Part shown: in pieces, positions 63,200 to 64,000 of the stretch
Layout of the letters: the number at the start of each line of letters is the position of its first letter
Numbering within the stretch: the stretch's first letter is position 1
Assembly (NCBI GenBank): GCA_017654935.2
Contig: CM065711.1
Coordinates: 27,091,836-27,155,835 of the forward strand
DNA: 64,000 nt
Origin: Phymorhynchus buccinoides
Lineage: Eukaryota; Mollusca; Gastropoda; Neogastropoda; Raphitomidae
Reading direction: 5' to 3'
Made by a program: the position numbers and the translations under genes
The notes under the pieces: generated by a model
Databases searched by the model: none
Told to the model about the DNA's origin: nothing
What the model saw: only the letters and a program-made list of their open reading frames with translations

Positions 63200-64000
63200 T
63201 GGTGACATGCAGAACTTACTGCACTCTGCCCTAACACCAGCCTCACAGCAAGCATACTCAAGAAGTTGGCGTCTCTTTTATAACTTTCTAACAGACCATA
63301 GCCTTGATAACACTCTGCCTATACCAGTATCGACCCTAGCACTCTTTGTCACCTATCTTCACAAACTCAAATATGCACCATCCACCATATCCTCACACAT
63401 CTCGGCCATTGGATATGTTCACAAAATTTCAGCGTTGCCGGATTCTTCCTCCACGTTTCTCATTCAGAAATTGTTAGCAGCATGCCACAAGCACAACCCA
63501 AGGGTGGACATGCGGATGCCCATAGACAAACCCATGTTACAGCATTTACTTAGGGCTCTGGATTACACAATTTCACAAGGTCAGAGTAGGCTACTATACA
63601 AAGCAATGTTCTGTTTGGCATTTCATGCATTTCTGCGCATTGGAGAAATAACCATCGCCTCACCAAGCGTACTGAATGCAAACCTCTTACAAAGACAGCA
63701 AATTCAAGTCAAGGATTCGTTCATGTCAGTCACATTTACATCTTATAAACATAGCTATGGTAACCCGTTTAAGTTGGACATCGTAGCCACACCTACTTCT
63801 TTGACATGCCCTGTGTCTCTTATGAAAGCGTATCTGGCAGTCAGGGGCGACACACCGGGAGCCTTATTTTGGCATTGTATTGACAGTCCTGTAACCCAGT
63901 CCCAATTCAACGCACAATTGCGTAGTGCCCTGCAATTTGGTGGTTATTCCCCTGACCAATTTAAATCTCATAGCTTCAGGATTGGGGCTGCCACCACAGC
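63200..64000 (+). CDS. tyrosine recombinase, right copy (partial at window end)
   Basis: Reads without interruption from LTTLTGDMQNLLHSALTPAS to the window end. SAM-like N-terminal domain (SRSWRLFYNFLTDHSLDN, LHKLKYAPSTISSHIS), then DMRMPIDKPMLQHLLRALDY, FHAFLRIGEITIASPS (Arg I), TSYKHSYGNPFKLD (likely the catalytic Lys strand), DTPGALFWHCIDSPV, KSHSFRIGAATT (H-x-x-R). The LGRW and Tyr motifs lie beyond the window. It would resolve or integrate the circular DNA of a DIRS/Ngaro-type element. No start codon decision is possible, because it may be translated from an overlapping or fused frame. Confidence 0.85.

Larger units (their letters stand above)
61501..64000 (+). mobile_element. YR retrotransposon (DIRS/Ngaro type), right copy, cut by window end
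   Basis: Inverted relative to the left copy and highly similar, but with the RT blocks that the left copy lacks. It has its own lesions: a one-base shift near 61970, a shift near 62445 and a 5-bp loss at 62752. The YR part is open to the window end. Confidence 0.85.

Overview
The window is animal genomic DNA, most likely from a mollusc (perhaps a marine gastropod; this is inference). It has no bacterial gene packing. It shows short spliced exons with GT..AG borders, kilobase introns, long GT/CT/TCA microsatellites, many MITEs, CR1/L2-, Rex1- and L1-like non-LTR retrotransposons, and tyrosine-recombinase (YR) retrotransposons. There are two placeholder gaps of exactly 500 N (17549-18048 and 61001-61500), so it is a scaffold of joined contigs.

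The only host gene I can support is a TRANK1-like gene (TPR and ankyrin repeat-containing protein 1, a very large UvrD/SF1-helicase-like protein). Ten clean exons of its C-terminal region lie on the + strand between 18724 and 56045. They join in frame into 762 codons, and every intron is phase 0 except one (phase 2). Left of the first gap, three more exons of the same family lie on the - strand: a P-loop exon (16206-16437), an acidic linker (6878-7012) and the FVTKN helicase exon (1868-1996). Their order on the - strand is the order expected in the protein. The simplest reading is that the left contig is in inverted orientation relative to the right one.

The introns are almost entirely repeats. 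From left to right: a purine tract; a 2.7-kb 63-bp minisatellite grown inside a dispersed repeat; a tandem of another dispersed repeat; a nearly complete but broken non-LTR element (9.15-14.6 kb); arrays built from pieces of the P-loop exon; the first gap; a 1.35-kb TA-flanked MITE that starts at the splice donor of the first + exon; L1-like, piggyBac-like and solo-LTR insertions; a 71-bp satellite; Rex1-like and L2-like fragments; a 1.1-kb direct duplication with a foldback; a 34-bp minisatellite whose last unit is a splice acceptor; several TTAA-bounded MITEs; and, at the right end, two head-to-head YR retrotransposon copies around the second gap.

The most unusual feature is a recurring pattern. 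At least six splice junctions of the TRANK1-like gene are themselves tandemly duplicated together with the adjoining exon end (donor x6 and acceptor x3 of the P-loop exon, acceptor x3 of exon A, donor x2 of exon E, a 34-bp acceptor-like unit about 28 times before exon F, acceptor plus exon x2 for exon J). I know of no described system that explains this. It could be biological (slippage or repair at intron-exon borders) or partly an assembly effect. No tRNA, rRNA, CRISPR array, promoter or terminator could be supported.
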